Source of the DNA: [Pseudopropionibacterium] massiliense
GTDB taxonomy: Bacteria; Actinomycetota; Actinomycetes; Propionibacteriales; Propionibacteriaceae
DNA length: 64,000 bases
Assembly: GCF_900607225.1 (NCBI RefSeq)
Contig: NZ_LR027842.1
Location: 3,405,458 to 3,469,457, forward strand
Direction of reading: 5' to 3'
The notes beneath the pieces were generated by a model, which worked only from the letters and a program-made list of their open reading frames with translations, made no database searches and was not told the DNA's origin. Below, piece after piece: positions 17,780 through 26,606 of this stretch; position 1 is the first letter of the stretch, and every line of letters starts with the position of its first letter. A program made the position numbers and the translations under genes.

Positions 17780-19060
17780 TCAGGCCTCGGCGTCGATCCT
17801 TCCCAGGATCACCGGGTCGGGGGTGACCGGCGAGCCGGAGCAGGTGACGGCGCCGTCGAGGGCCTCCAGGGCGCGTTCGAAACGCTCCGGGGTGGCGGTG
17901 TGGAGGGTGAACAGCGGGGCCCCCGCTGTGACATGGTCGCCGGGTTTGGCGTACATCTCGACGCCCGCGACCGCCTGCACGTCGTCCTCCTTGCGGGCCC
18001 GACCCGCCCCCAGCCGCCAGGCCGCCACCCCGACCGCCATCGCGTCCAGGCGCGCGACGTACCCGCTCTCGCCGGCTGAAACGACGTGGGTGTGTTCCGC
18101 GACCGGCAGGGGCGCGTCGGGGTCGCCGCCCTGCGCCGCGACCATGCGTCGCCACACGTCCATCGCGCGGCCGTCCCGCAGCGCCGGGGCCGGGTCGAGG
18201 TCCGGTTTCCCGGCGGCGGCCAGCATCTCGCGGGCGAGTCGCACGGTCAGCTCCACCACGTCCGGCGGGCCGCCGCCCGCCAGCACCTCCAGCGACTCGC
18301 GGACCTCGAGGGCGTTCCCGGCGGTCCGGCCGAGGGGGGTGTCCATGTTCGTCAGCAGCGCGACGGTGTGCACGCCCGCGTCCGTCCCCAGCGCCACCAT
18401 GGTGCGGGCCAGCTCCTCCGCGCGGTCGCGGGTCTTCATGAACGCGCCCGAACCGACCTTCACGTCCAGCACCAGCGCCCCCGTGCCCTCCGCGATCTTC
18501 TTGCTCATGATCGACGACGCGATCAGCGGGATGGCCTCGACGGTGCCGGTGGCGTCGCGCAGGGCGTAGAGCTTCTTGTCGGCCGGGGCCAGGCCGGAAC
18601 CGGCGGCGCAGACCACCGCCCCGACGCCGGTCAGCTGCGCCAGCAGCTCCTCGTTGTCCAGGTTGGCGCGCCAGCCCGGGATGGACTCCATCTTGTCGAG
18701 GGTGCCGCCCGTGTGTCCGAGGCCGCGTCCCGACAGCTGCGGCACCGCCACGTCGAAGACCGCCACCAGCGGCGCCAGGGGCAGGGTGATCTTGTCGCCG
18801 ACGCCGCCCGTGGAGTGCTTGTCGGCGGTGGGTTTGCCCAGCGACGAGAAGTCCATGCGCTGGCCGGAGGCGATCATCGCGGCGGTCCAGCGGGCGATCT
18901 CGCCGCGATCCATGCCGTTGAGCAGGATCGCCATCGCCAGCGCCGACATCTGCTCGTCGGCCACCACCCCGTCGGTGTAGGCCCGGATCACCCAGTCGAT
19001 CTGGGCGTCGCTGAGCCTGCCGCCGTCGCGTTTGGTGGAGATGACCTCTATGGCGTCCAT
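17780..19060 (-). CDS. deoA: thymidine phosphorylase
   Basis: Cytosolic pyrimidine-nucleoside phosphorylase that cleaves thymidine or deoxyuridine with phosphate, giving base and deoxyribose-1-phosphate. The 426 residues carry the family signature around SGRGLGHTGGTLDKMESIPG (about 115-134) and the phosphate-binding KHSTGGVGDK (about 81-90). The N-terminal helical domain and C-terminal PYNP domain have the usual order and length. The start is the ATG before DAIEVISTKRDGG. It is divergent from an MFS transporter, across a 71-bp palindromic repeat that may regulate either gene. Confidence 0.94.
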   Translation of the reverse strand: MDAIEVISTKRDGGRLSDAQIDWVIRAYTDGVVADEQMSALAMAILLNGMDRGEIARWTAAMIASGQRMDFSSLGKPTADKHSTGGVGDKITLPLAPLVAVFDVAVPQLSGRGLGHTGGTLDKMESIPGWRANLDNEELLAQLTGVGAVVCAAGSGLAPADKKLYALRDATGTVEAIPLIASSIMSKKIAEGTGALVLDVKVGSGAFMKTRDRAEELARTMVALGTDAGVHTVALLTNMDTPLGRTAGNALEVRESLEVLAGGGPPDVVELTVRLAREMLAAAGKPDLDPAPALRDGRAMDVWRRMVAAQGGDPDAPLPVAEHTHVVSAGESGYVARLDAMAVGVAAWRLGAGRARKEDDVQAVAGVEMYAKPGDHVTAGAPLFTLHTATPERFERALEALDGAVTCSGSPVTPDPVILGRIDAEA

Positions 19061-19084
19061 GCCGACGAGTCTAGGGCCCGTCCG

Positions 19085-19155
19085 GCGAAAGATTTCGTCG
19101 CGGGTGTGAAGGATTTTGTACCGTGTACGCCACAAAATCTTTCACAATGACATAA
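19085..19155. repeat. 71-bp palindromic repeat, copy 1
   Basis: Between divergent deoA and the MFS gene. The core is an inverted repeat with arms TGTGAAGGATTTTGT and ACAAAATCTTTCACA around CCGTGTACGCC or close to it. It ends AATGACATAA, 7 bp before the MFS start. A second copy with about 80% identity by eye is at 51202-51272, where it abuts a truncated gene. It could be an operator, a hairpin or a mobile repeat. Confidence 0.6.
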
Positions 19156-19162
19156 TCCCGGA

Positions 19163-20338
19163 ATGAGTGCTGACGCCAGGCGGGCCCGGTGGGGTGTTGT
19201 CATGCTGTTCTGGTTGAACGGGGTGGCGTGGTCGTCGATCCTGCCCAGGTATCCCGAGATCAAGGAGGCCCTGAGGCTCGACGACCAGTGGTGGGGTGCT
19301 GCGGTGGCGATCGGACCCGTCGGCGGTCTGGCCGCGGGCCTGGTGACGGCCGCGCTGATCCGGCGGTACTCGTCGGCGTGGGTGTCGGTGATCTCGCAGG
19401 TGGTGGGGATCGCCATGCTGAACCTCATCGGCAACGCCCCCGCGGCCTGGGTGTTCGTGGTGGGGGTGTTCCTGATGGCGAGTCTCGACGCGCTGACCGA
19501 CATCTCGATGAACGCCCACGGGCTGCGCGTCCAGGAGCTCTACGGCCGCCCGATCCTCAACAGCTTCCACGGCTGGTGGTCCATCGGCGCGGTGTGCGGG
19601 GGCTTCATCGGGTCCGCCGCCCGGCAGGCTGGGATTCCCGTCTGGGTGCAGTGCCTCGCCGCGACGGTGGTGTTCGGCGGGATGTCGCTGGGGGCGAAGG
19701 CCCTGCTGCTGCCCGGCCTGGACCACGAGCCGCAGGCCGAATGGAGCCGGCAGCAGCGACGGCGGCGCCTCCCCGCGGGGATCGTCGTGCGACTCGCGGC
19801 GCTCGGGCTGCTCGGGGCCTCGGCCGGGTTGATGGAGGACACCGGGTCGACCTGGGGCGCGATCTACCTGGACCGGCAGTTCGACGTCATCCCGTTCGTG
19901 GCGGGCATGGCCTTCGTCGGGTTGCAGGGTGCGCAGCTGGTCGGCCGGTTCACCGGCGATGCCCTGGTCTCGCGGATCGGGCCCCGGTTCGCCGTCGTTC
20001 AGGGCGCCATCATCGCTTTTCTCGGCATGGGGTGGTCGCTGGTCTGGCCTTCTCCGGTCACCGCGATTCTGGGCTTCGCCTGCGTCGGCTGGGGTGTCGC
20101 GACGGCGATCCCGTCGACCATGCACGCCGCCGACGAGCTGCCCGACATGAACCACGGCGACGGGCTGATGATCGTCACCTGGATGATGCGGATCGGGTTC
20201 TTCGCGGGTCCTCCGTTGATCGGTGCGCTGTCGGAGGCCACGGACCTGCGGCTGGCGCTGTGGGTGGTGCCGGCCTTCGCGGTCGTGATCCTGGTGTTGA
20301 GCCCGTCGTTGGGCCGGAGTGCCGGTGGGAGACGATGA
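19163..20338 (+). CDS. MFS transporter (YbjJ-like)
   Basis: A 391-residue integral membrane protein with 12 predicted helices in two halves, split by an Arg-rich loop near 190-200 (SRQQRRRRLPAG). It is similar in layout to YbjJ-type MFS proteins of unknown substrate. The conserved LNSFHGWWSIGAVCGGFIGS stretch in helix 5 is typical of that subfamily. It is divergent from deoA, suggesting nucleoside or sugar transport, but that is inference. The region after the start lacks a strong ribosome site. Confidence 0.82.
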   Translation: MSADARRARWGVVMLFWLNGVAWSSILPRYPEIKEALRLDDQWWGAAVAIGPVGGLAAGLVTAALIRRYSSAWVSVISQVVGIAMLNLIGNAPAAWVFVVGVFLMASLDALTDISMNAHGLRVQELYGRPILNSFHGWWSIGAVCGGFIGSAARQAGIPVWVQCLAATVVFGGMSLGAKALLLPGLDHEPQAEWSRQQRRRRLPAGIVVRLAALGLLGASAGLMEDTGSTWGAIYLDRQFDVIPFVAGMAFVGLQGAQLVGRFTGDALVSRIGPRFAVVQGAIIAFLGMGWSLVWPSPVTAILGFACVGWGVATAIPSTMHAADELPDMNHGDGLMIVTWMMRIGFFAGPPLIGALSEATDLRLALWVVPAFAVVILVLSPSLGRSAGGRR

Positions 20339-20510
20339 TGACGTGCCGGCGAATCCCTCGGCGGTCCGTGGATTCGGGCGGCTACCGGTTTGGATGTACT
20401 TAAGTCGGTCTTCCCGTCAACTGAAGATGGCCTCTTGTCGCCGTTTCTTCCACGCTGCGGACCCCTGTGCCATGCTCGGGATGAGCATGCGGGTGAGAGG
20501 CGGTGTGGAA

Positions 20511-21002
20511 ATGAGCCATGGTCCCGAGCTGATGCCGGAACTTCCCAGAAGACTTCCGCGGCAGGCGCTCGTGGTGTGGCGACTGGGTGTTCTTGCGAGT
20601 GCCTTCCTGCTTGTGCTCCTGATACTCGTGGCCGGGTGGCTCTGGCCCCGACAACGATTCCTGGAAATCGTGACATGGCCCGCGCTCGGCGTCATACTCG
20701 TGTCAACATTTCTTGATGTGGTGGTTCTGTTGGGGCTGCGTCACAAATATTACCGGTACGAGACCGATTCCTCGGGACTCCGGATCAGTAGAGGATACAT
20801 GTTTGCTCGATACATCAGCATTCCCGCGTCCCAGATCCTCTATGTCGACGTTCGACAGGGCCCGCTCGCACGCGCGCTCGGTCTCAGCACCTTGGAGGTC
20901 GGTACTCTCGGGACAACGCACGATCTGGGGCCGCTGGAGTCGGCCAGGGCCAGCGAAATAGTGCAGCAATTCGGTGTCGGAGCGCGGCATGCGGCGCAAT
21001 GA
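20511..21002 (+). CDS. YdbS-like PH-domain membrane protein (bacteriocin locus)
   Basis: A 163-residue protein with two N-terminal transmembrane helices (about 30-50 and 60-80) followed by one bacterial PH (bPH2) domain with the typical RYETDSSGLRISRGYMF and IPASQILYVDVRQGPLARAL strands. This is the layout of YdbS. The ATG at 20511 is preceded by GAGAGGCGG. It overlaps the start of the larger YdbT-like gene by 29 bp, so the two are coupled. YdbS/YdbT pairs occur in aureocin A53-type leaderless bacteriocin clusters (my recollection), where they are linked to immunity or export. Confidence 0.8.
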   Translation: MSHGPELMPELPRRLPRQALVVWRLGVLASAFLLVLLILVAGWLWPRQRFLEIVTWPALGVILVSTFLDVVVLLGLRHKYYRYETDSSGLRISRGYMFARYISIPASQILYVDVRQGPLARALGLSTLEVGTLGTTHDLGPLESARASEIVQQFGVGARHAAQ

Positions 21003-22386
21003 TCCACGCATGCTGGTCTTGACGACCTACCGGGCCATGGTGGTCTATGTGCCCTTCATGCTGATCCAGGGAAGCGTCGGTGCGGCGCTACCGGGCTGGG
21101 CGGCTTTCCTGTGGATGATGCTGGTGGTGTACTATTCCGTGACCCGGCTTGAGGTGATATTCACCAAATATCTCACGACCTTCTGGCACGCGGATGGTGC
21201 GGGGATCCGATTTCGTACCGGTTGGCCGGTTCGGGAGGAGACCCATCTCTCCTGGGCCGAGGTGGGTAGTCTCGAGGTGCACCAGGGGTGGATGGCGAGA
21301 CTGCTGTGCGTATCGCAGGTAACCGCCTCCGTGGGTGCCGAGAATCGTCGAAGTCTGGTTCTCGATGCGCTCTCCAGGGCGGAAACAGAAAGATTGTTGA
21401 GCCTGCATGACGTTTCTCCTGCGGGAGATGAGGAGGGAGGATGCGTCGCAATCGAGGAATCCGGCGAAGAGATCTATCGCGCTCGTCCGCGTGATTATTT
21501 TTTGATCGGATTCACGCATGGTAAGTTCTTTCTCTTCGTGCCATTCCTGCTCGGAACCGGATCCGACCTCCTCGAATATGTTGGAGTGGATCTGTTTGGA
21601 CTTCAGGTCACGTGGGAACTCGTGATCGTCGCTGTCGTGGCAGCGGGGGCGTATGGTGTGGTGCGGGCGTTGGTCACCTATGGCCGCTACCGTGTGATCA
21701 GGGTTCCTTCAGGTTTCAAGACGAAGGGCGGCATCGTGCAGCGCACGACCTTCGAGGCGCGGGCGACGGAGGTGGTGGGAATCCGAATTGATCGGAATCC
21801 CTTGATGCAGTTGACGGGATACTGCTCGGTGAACCTCATCCTGGCCACTGGGAGAAGGGATCTCGAGGCTCTTCCAATACTTCCGGTGATCGCGTATGGC
21901 AGAGCATTTGACGAGGTGAAAAACCTCATTCCGGTTCACTGCGAGCAACGATCTCCCTGGGCCGGGAAACTGCCGTTCACGGTTCTTGCCGGTGGTGTCG
22001 GGGTGGCGGTTGTGTTCGCGTGGGCCTCGAACCTGTGGCTGGCGGGACTCGCCCTCGCCGGTGCCCTGTCGGCGGCCAACTCACTGGTGGCCAGGGTGGG
22101 ACGTGGTGACGGGGTCGTTCTCGTGGAGAGGGGATTGCTGGGGCGCAGCCTGCGGGTGATCGATGAACAGATGGTTCGCAGCGTTTCCGCGTTTCAGCGG
22201 GTGTGGCCGACCCCGTCGTCCACCGTGTTGATGTCGTTCACGGTGCTCGATCGCCGGAAGTTGAGGTTGCACATTCCTGGGGTTCCGGTGACCCTTGCGC
22301 GAATGTTGATGGCCGTCCCGCGGTCAGTGTCGGTTGCCGGACAGCGATGTCGGCGGCTGGGGTATGACGGCGATCGTTTTCCATAG
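20974..22386 (+). CDS. YdbT-like tandem PH-domain membrane protein (bacteriocin locus)
   Basis: A 470-residue membrane protein with paired helices at about 20-60, 170-235 and 325-370, alternating with bPH2 domains (for example YRVIRVPSGFKTKGGIVQRT). This is the repeat design and length of YdbT. The GTG at 20974 overlaps the upstream YdbS-like gene; an in-frame ATG at 20989 is the alternative. Its 3' end overlaps the convergent histidine kinase gene by 63 bp. With YdbS it probably forms a membrane complex; protection from or export of the peptide at 23891 is inferred from context. Confidence 0.8.
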   Translation: MSERGMRRNDPRMLVLTTYRAMVVYVPFMLIQGSVGAALPGWAAFLWMMLVVYYSVTRLEVIFTKYLTTFWHADGAGIRFRTGWPVREETHLSWAEVGSLEVHQGWMARLLCVSQVTASVGAENRRSLVLDALSRAETERLLSLHDVSPAGDEEGGCVAIEESGEEIYRARPRDYFLIGFTHGKFFLFVPFLLGTGSDLLEYVGVDLFGLQVTWELVIVAVVAAGAYGVVRALVTYGRYRVIRVPSGFKTKGGIVQRTTFEARATEVVGIRIDRNPLMQLTGYCSVNLILATGRRDLEALPILPVIAYGRAFDEVKNLIPVHCEQRSPWAGKLPFTVLAGGVGVAVVFAWASNLWLAGLALAGALSAANSLVARVGRGDGVVLVERGLLGRSLRVIDEQMVRSVSAFQRVWPTPSSTVLMSFTVLDRRKLRLHIPGVPVTLARMLMAVPRSVSVAGQRCRRLGYDGDRFP

Positions 22387-23463
22387 GCCATCGTTTCTGT
22401 CAACCTCGAACGATCCTCGTAACTGTCGAATCCTCTCCTGTACTCCGAGCAGTCCAAGTCGACCCTTGTTCTCTTTCTTGCCCGAATCGGGATTCACGTA
22501 CTCTGCTATCAGGTCACCCTGGTTTTCACGAAGAATTATCGACACGCTGCTTCGGGGAGGACTGTGCTTTATCATATTGGTCACGGCCTCGTGGGTGATC
22601 TTTGACAATGTGACGGCGCGGGTGGGGGTGATGTTCTTTATGTCAATGGTGACCTCGGGTAAGAAACCTGCTTTTTCGAGGCGATTGACTTCCCGTCTGG
22701 TTTCCGCCGCCAACGTGATGACGTCGTTCGGCTGTTTCCGGTTGTCGACGGAACTCGACGTGCGCAGCGATGAGATCAGGCTTCTGAGATCATACGCGGA
22801 GGTGCTGCAGTCAAAGGCGATCCTCTCCAGGTCGTCGCGTATTTCCTCCGGAAGGTCTGGATGAGTCAGTGCAAGATGTGCTCGCATGGCTGTGTGGGAC
22901 AGCGTCTGCGCCACGGTGTCGTGCAGCTCACGAGCCATTTCGAATCGATAGGAGGTCAGTTTCTGACGCCCGAGCTCCTCGGCGGCCGCGACGCGTTCCT
23001 CACCGCTTCGCAAGAGCACCGCCCCGCCCACGGCTATCGTTGATCCCATCAACAGGGATGCCACATCGATCGCTATTTCCGAGGGACGCGGTGTCTCCAT
23101 CGCGACCCCGACCATGATGATGATCCAGATCGTCATCCACCACGTGGCATGGTTGATGCGCAAACGAATTATCGTGAAAACATGGATCAACAGAGCTGCC
23201 GCGCCAACGCTCATGCCCTCGGTTGGAACGTACAGCCCGAGGAGGGTCAGGCATGTGGTGAGGGCTGCGGATTGCAAGACGAATCGTTTCGCGAAGGCCG
23301 CGCTCAGGAACGGAAGTGCATTGACGAGCCAATACGTGGTGTTGCCCGACTCGACAAGGGCGAAGACGGTTGTCAGGGCCAAGGCAAGTGCTGCAAGCAG
23401 TGGCTCCGACCAGTCACTCCTCAGCGTGCGCGAGGTCGGCGTCATGTTGTCGATCCGTGACAT
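22324..23463 (-). CDS. sensor histidine kinase (HisKA_3, NarL-type partner)
   Basis: A 379-residue membrane kinase with about five to six N-terminal helices (20-165) that sense a membrane or extracellular signal. A HisKA_3 dimerisation domain follows, with the phosphoacceptor in ELHDTVAQTLSH (His near 200). The C-terminal HATPase_c domain has HEAVTNMIKHSP and GRLGLLGVQERI. It pairs with the NarL-type regulator at 24218, with the bacteriocin-like peptide gene between them on the opposite strand. Sensing of the peptide or of membrane damage is the likely input, by analogy only. Confidence 0.88.
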   Translation of the reverse strand: MSRIDNMTPTSRTLRSDWSEPLLAALALALTTVFALVESGNTTYWLVNALPFLSAAFAKRFVLQSAALTTCLTLLGLYVPTEGMSVGAAALLIHVFTIIRLRINHATWWMTIWIIIMVGVAMETPRPSEIAIDVASLLMGSTIAVGGAVLLRSGEERVAAAEELGRQKLTSYRFEMARELHDTVAQTLSHTAMRAHLALTHPDLPEEIRDDLERIAFDCSTSAYDLRSLISSLRTSSSVDNRKQPNDVITLAAETRREVNRLEKAGFLPEVTIDIKNITPTRAVTLSKITHEAVTNMIKHSPPRSSVSIILRENQGDLIAEYVNPDSGKKENKGRLGLLGVQERIRQLRGSFEVDRNDGLWKTIAVIPQPPTSLSGNRH

Positions 23464-23890
23464 GCGCCTCAGTATAGAGTGTGCGATGTTGTATGCACAG
23501 GGAAACGGATCGGTTCTGTTGCGGTGGTCGCGAGTCTGGTGAAGGGGTGCGCGCCGGCCATACGATTGAAATTTTCATCGATGTTCTTCCCTGCTTCGGT
23601 GCTCCCTTGGCCGGGTGTTCGCGGAATTAGTTTTGCTGCTTAATATAATATCGGGGATACGGTGGATCATGTGAAGGTTGGTGTGCGGAACATCCCGCGC
23701 TGCACATGCACCGCGGGTGGTGGCTCCGATACCAAAGTTGATCGTGTTATCCGCCAAGGTAGCTTGTTGTGGCACGAAGGTTGGTGATCAAGCGGCAGGG
23801 TCTTCCCGTTCAGTTCGAAACAGGATGTACTGGTGGTGGCTCCGCGGAAGCTTGGAAATCAATCACGGTAACTCAAGAAGGGATTGCATC
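23464..23890. other. 427-bp leader region of the bacteriocin-like gene
   Basis: Between the divergent kinase gene and the peptide gene. It has an A+T-rich promoter-like patch near 23625-23650 with TATAAT at 23644-23649 but no convincing -35. A 12-bp direct repeat GGTGGTGGCTCC occurs twice, near 23716 and 23832. The long untranslated leader and weak -35 fit activation by the adjacent response regulator. Any other small gene here lacks support. Confidence 0.4.
23644..23649 (+). promoter_or_regulatory. candidate -10 box for the bacteriocin-like gene
   Basis: A perfect TATAAT lies in the only A+T-rich patch upstream of the peptide gene. The hexamer 17 bp upstream (GCGGAA) is not a good -35, suggesting dependence on an activator such as the NarL-type regulator at 24218. 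The transcript leader would be about 240 nt. Confidence 0.35.
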
Positions 23891-24049
23891 ATGGCTCTTT
23901 TCTCCCGTCTCGTTTCCTACGCTTGGAACTTCGGAAGGCAGATTGTCAACTGGCTCTGGGCACACAGGAATGTCATCCTCGGCTGGCTTCGTAATGGGTT
24001 GGCCTTCGATGTGATCATCGACAAGGTTCGCAGGTACTTGGGGATCTGA
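23891..24049 (+). CDS. candidate leaderless bacteriocin, aureocin A53/lacticin Q-like
   Basis: A 52-residue peptide with no leader or signal sequence, starting MALFSRLVSYAWNFGRQIVN and ending DVIIDKVRRYLGI. It has four Trp (12, 21, 23, 32), seven Arg/Lys against two Asp (net about +5), and alternating amphipathic helices. Lacticin Q (53 residues) and aureocin A53 (51) share the size, MA-start, aromatic-Gly turn, Q-V-W segment, ILxWL motif, a D-x4-K stretch and a C-terminal LGI/L-type end. It has a good ribosome site (AAGAAGGG). The neighbours are PH-domain proteins, a two-component system and an ABC transporter. No leader-processing gene is present or needed. Membrane-active antibacterial function is inferred, not shown. 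Confidence 0.8.
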   Translation: MALFSRLVSYAWNFGRQIVNWLWAHRNVILGWLRNGLAFDVIIDKVRRYLGI

Positions 24050-24067
24050 TCGACTTTCCTGATGCAT

Positions 24068-24110
24068 CGCGTGGGTGTGGTGCCAATGGGAGTGGCACCA
24101 CACCCACGCG
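24068..24110 (+). terminator. strong terminator hairpin after the bacteriocin-like gene
   Basis: Two perfect 18-bp arms, CGCGTGGGTGTGGTGCCA and its complement, enclose a 7-nt loop (ATGGGAG). They start 18 bp after the stop codon, so the peptide gene is probably a monocistronic transcript. No T-run follows. Confidence 0.75.
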
Positions 24111-24217
24111 ACCGTGGCGGCGGGAGGGATCTCCTGACGTCAACGGGATGGCTACCGTAGCATGTGAGTGATCCTCCACCGAGAGGAAGCGGGTGTGGCC
24201 ACTCCGTCTGGAATATT

Positions 24218-24850
24218 TCAGTCGATGAGGTTCCACTCGTAGGCAAGCGCAGCCAGGGCAGTTCGATTGGGCCGGCCGAATTTTTCCAGCAGCCTGCTGA
24301 CGTAGGACTTCACCGTGCTCACCGCCAGGTGGGTTTGGGCGGCGATCTCTGCGTTGCTCCTGCCCTTGCCTATCAGGACTATGAACTCGCGGTCCCGGGT
24401 GCTGAGGTCCGGAGGGGCGGTGCTGCGACGCAGCATGGGCAGCAGGGCGGTGATGAGCTTCGGGGAGACGAGGGTGTCCCCGCTGTAAGCCGCGAGGACC
24501 CCGTTGACCACCATGTGGGGGTGGTCGGATTTCAGGAGAAAACCGGTGGCCCCCGCCTCCAGGGCCTTGATCATCGTCGTCTCGTCGGCCATGGCGGTGA
24601 AGATGAGCACCCGGCACATCAGCCCTTCGGCGAGTACGCGTCTGGTGACCTCGATCCCGTCGAGCTGAGGCATGATCAGATCAGTGATGAGGACATCCGG
24701 CTGCAGCTCCTGTGTGACCTGCAATGCCTGTCTGCCGTCATGCGCGATCCCGACCACCTCGATGGAGTGGGCCCCCGACAGATACCGTTGCAGGGCGGTG
24801 ACGGCGAAGTGATCGTCCTCGGCGATGACCACCCGGATGTGTGTTTCCAT
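24218..24850 (-). CDS. NarL/FixJ-family response regulator
   Basis: A 210-residue regulator. The receiver domain (1-120) has IAEDDH at the N-terminus and the phosphoacceptor Asp in DVLITDLIMPQLDG. The C-terminal LuxR-type helix-turn-helix (about 145-205) contains LSTRDREFIVLIGKGRSNAE and STVKSYVSRLLEKF. The start is the ATG before ETHIRVVIAEDD. It pairs with the HisKA_3 kinase at 22324 and lies upstream of the ABC transporter operon on the opposite side of the peptide gene. It probably controls the peptide and transporter genes. Confidence 0.9.
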   Translation of the reverse strand: METHIRVVIAEDDHFAVTALQRYLSGAHSIEVVGIAHDGRQALQVTQELQPDVLITDLIMPQLDGIEVTRRVLAEGLMCRVLIFTAMADETTMIKALEAGATGFLLKSDHPHMVVNGVLAAYSGDTLVSPKLITALLPMLRRSTAPPDLSTRDREFIVLIGKGRSNAEIAAQTHLAVSTVKSYVSRLLEKFGRPNRTALAALAYEWNLID

Positions 24851-24909
24851 TCTGCAATGGTAGGGCTGCGGGTTGGGTTGTGTGTCGATGTTTGAAACCT
24901 CCTCGGAGT

Positions 24910-25683
24910 TTAGCGGTAGATGCGGCCGCGGCGCAGGGCGATGGGAGCCGATGCCGTCACAACGGCGCACCAGAGGATCAGCAGGAGACCCGCTAGCAGC
25001 GGCGTCACCCTCGTCGCCAGTTCGGAACCGGTCAGGGTGGCCGCATTCATGAGGGAGGACGGAAGATAGGAGAAGATCGGGGTGTCAAGACCCGCGGTTG
25101 TGAGAGCGGTCTCCAGGGCGGGCACACCAACCACCACGATCAGGACGGTACCCACCGAAAGCGCCGGCTTGGGAAGCCACCAGGCCGCAACCAGCGCCAG
25201 GATGCCCCAGGTGAGATGGACGGCGAACGTACCCAGAACATTGATCCAGAGGACGGGTGAGGCCAGTGTCGCCAGGACGAGGGAGGCCGGCAGGAGTGAG
25301 AAGCAGAGCGCGACTGCCGCCCCCGTCGTGATGACGGTGGTCAGCAGGGATGCCGTTGAGATCACGATGAGCTTGGCGCGGAGGATCCGGCCGTTGCTCA
25401 TGGCCATGTGGATGTGATTGATCGTGCCCGAGGACCAGTCGGCGGTCACCAGGGTCGTCGCCCAGAATGCCAGCAGCAGGCCGGAGAAGAACGTCGGGCT
25501 TCCCGGCATGAAGGCGACGGCCTCGATTTGTGACGCGTGCGTTGCCCCTTCCTCCAAGGCCTTCTGGACGGCCGAGGAACTGAATGCGACGGCGGCCAGG
25601 GTGGCCAGCAGGATGAGGAGCCACACCCAGTAGGTGATTCGGTAGGCCTTGGAACGGACCAGCTCCGCACGGACATCCCTCAT
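24910..25683 (-). CDS. ABC-2 type transporter permease (bacteriocin locus)
   Basis: A 257-residue membrane protein with six predicted helices (first at about 17-35), the size and layout of ABC-2 permeases of the immunity/export type (LnqEF- or AucFG-like in function, not in clear sequence). Its start overlaps the stop of the ATPase gene by four bases. With that ATPase it likely exports the peptide or removes it from the membrane, giving self-protection. It is followed 60 bp on by the regulator gene. Confidence 0.85.
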   Translation of the reverse strand: MRDVRAELVRSKAYRITYWVWLLILLATLAAVAFSSSAVQKALEEGATHASQIEAVAFMPGSPTFFSGLLLAFWATTLVTADWSSGTINHIHMAMSNGRILRAKLIVISTASLLTTVITTGAAVALCFSLLPASLVLATLASPVLWINVLGTFAVHLTWGILALVAAWWLPKPALSVGTVLIVVVGVPALETALTTAGLDTPIFSYLPSSLMNAATLTGSELATRVTPLLAGLLLILWCAVVTASAPIALRRGRIYR

Positions 25684-26606
25684 GACTCTTCCTTCCTGGC
25701 GGCGATGAGATCACCGCGATACTCCACGTGATCGGCGGTCAGTTCCTGGAATCTTTTCTCGAGGCTGATCGTCTCCTGCTCCATGTGGGTCAGCGCAACC
25801 TCGGCGGCCAAGGCGATTTGCCCGATGGCCTCCGGTTCGAGCGAGATCCGCAGCAACCCATTTCCCGTCACGTCCACCGTGGCGCCGGCCCGGCGGCAGG
25901 CCTCCGACAGAACGGTGGGGTCGGTGGCCGAGACCAGGGTCGCGGGGTTCGCCAGCCGGGTGAGCTCGGACATGGTTGCCTGGCTGATGATCTCGCCCTT
26001 CCCGATGACCACCACCCGGTCAGCCGTCTGGGCCATCTCCGAGAGCAGATGCGACGACATCAACACCGCTGTGCCATCGGCGGACAACATCCTGACCAGG
26101 TTGCGCACCCACGTCACCCCATCCGGGTCGAGACCGTTGACCGGCTCGTCGAGAACCACGTTGCCGGGGTCGGTGAGAAGTGCTGCTGCGATGCCAAGAC
26201 GTTGCTTCATACCGAGGGAGAACGTGCCCGCTCGACGCTTGGAAACGGCGTGCAGACCGGTCAGTTCGAGAATCTCGTCCACACGCGAACGTGGTACGTC
26301 CTGCATCAGTGCGAGTGCCCTCAGGTGATCGTGTGCCGTGCGACTGGGATGCACCCAGCCGGCATCGAGCAGCACGCCGAGGTTCGTCCGTGCCGCACCG
26401 CGGGGAAGGGGCGTGCCGTCGATGATGATCTGCCCGCCGTCTGGCTGGTCGAGTCCGGCCACGATGCGCAGCAACGTTGTCTTGCCGGCGCCGTTGGGAC
26501 CGACGAAACCCGTCACCGCACCGGCGGGTACCTCGAAGGACACTTCCCGTAGAACCTGGTGCTCCCCGAATCGACGGGTCACCCGCGATATCTCGATCAA
26601 GATCAT
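25680..26606 (-). CDS. ABC transporter ATP-binding protein (bacteriocin locus)
   Basis: A roughly 308-residue ATPase of the ABC-2 drug/bacteriocin-immunity type. Walker A is GPNGAGKTT, the signature is SLGMKQR (a variant of LSGGQ), Walker B is NVVLDEPVNGLDP, and the H-loop is SSHLL. A C-terminal extension of about 85 residues is common in this subfamily. The start is uncertain: ATGs at 26615 and 26606 lie at or beside GAGAGGG, and a TTG at 26600 has the best spacing to it. It overlaps the permease start, so the two are one transporter operon. Confidence 0.88.
   Translation of the reverse strand: MILIEISRVTRRFGEHQVLREVSFEVPAGAVTGFVGPNGAGKTTLLRIVAGLDQPDGGQIIIDGTPLPRGAARTNLGVLLDAGWVHPSRTAHDHLRALALMQDVPRSRVDEILELTGLHAVSKRRAGTFSLGMKQRLGIAAALLTDPGNVVLDEPVNGLDPDGVTWVRNLVRMLSADGTAVLMSSHLLSEMAQTADRVVVIGKGEIISQATMSELTRLANPATLVSATDPTVLSEACRRAGATVDVTGNGLLRISLEPEAIGQIALAAEVALTHMEQETISLEKRFQELTADHVEYRGDLIAARKEES

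Noticed and set aside
23678..23890. 72-codon N-terminal extension of the bacteriocin-like peptide
   Set aside because: Codons before 23891 are not coding-like and the ribosome site AAGAAGGG sits directly before the internal ATG; the short form matches the known family length.
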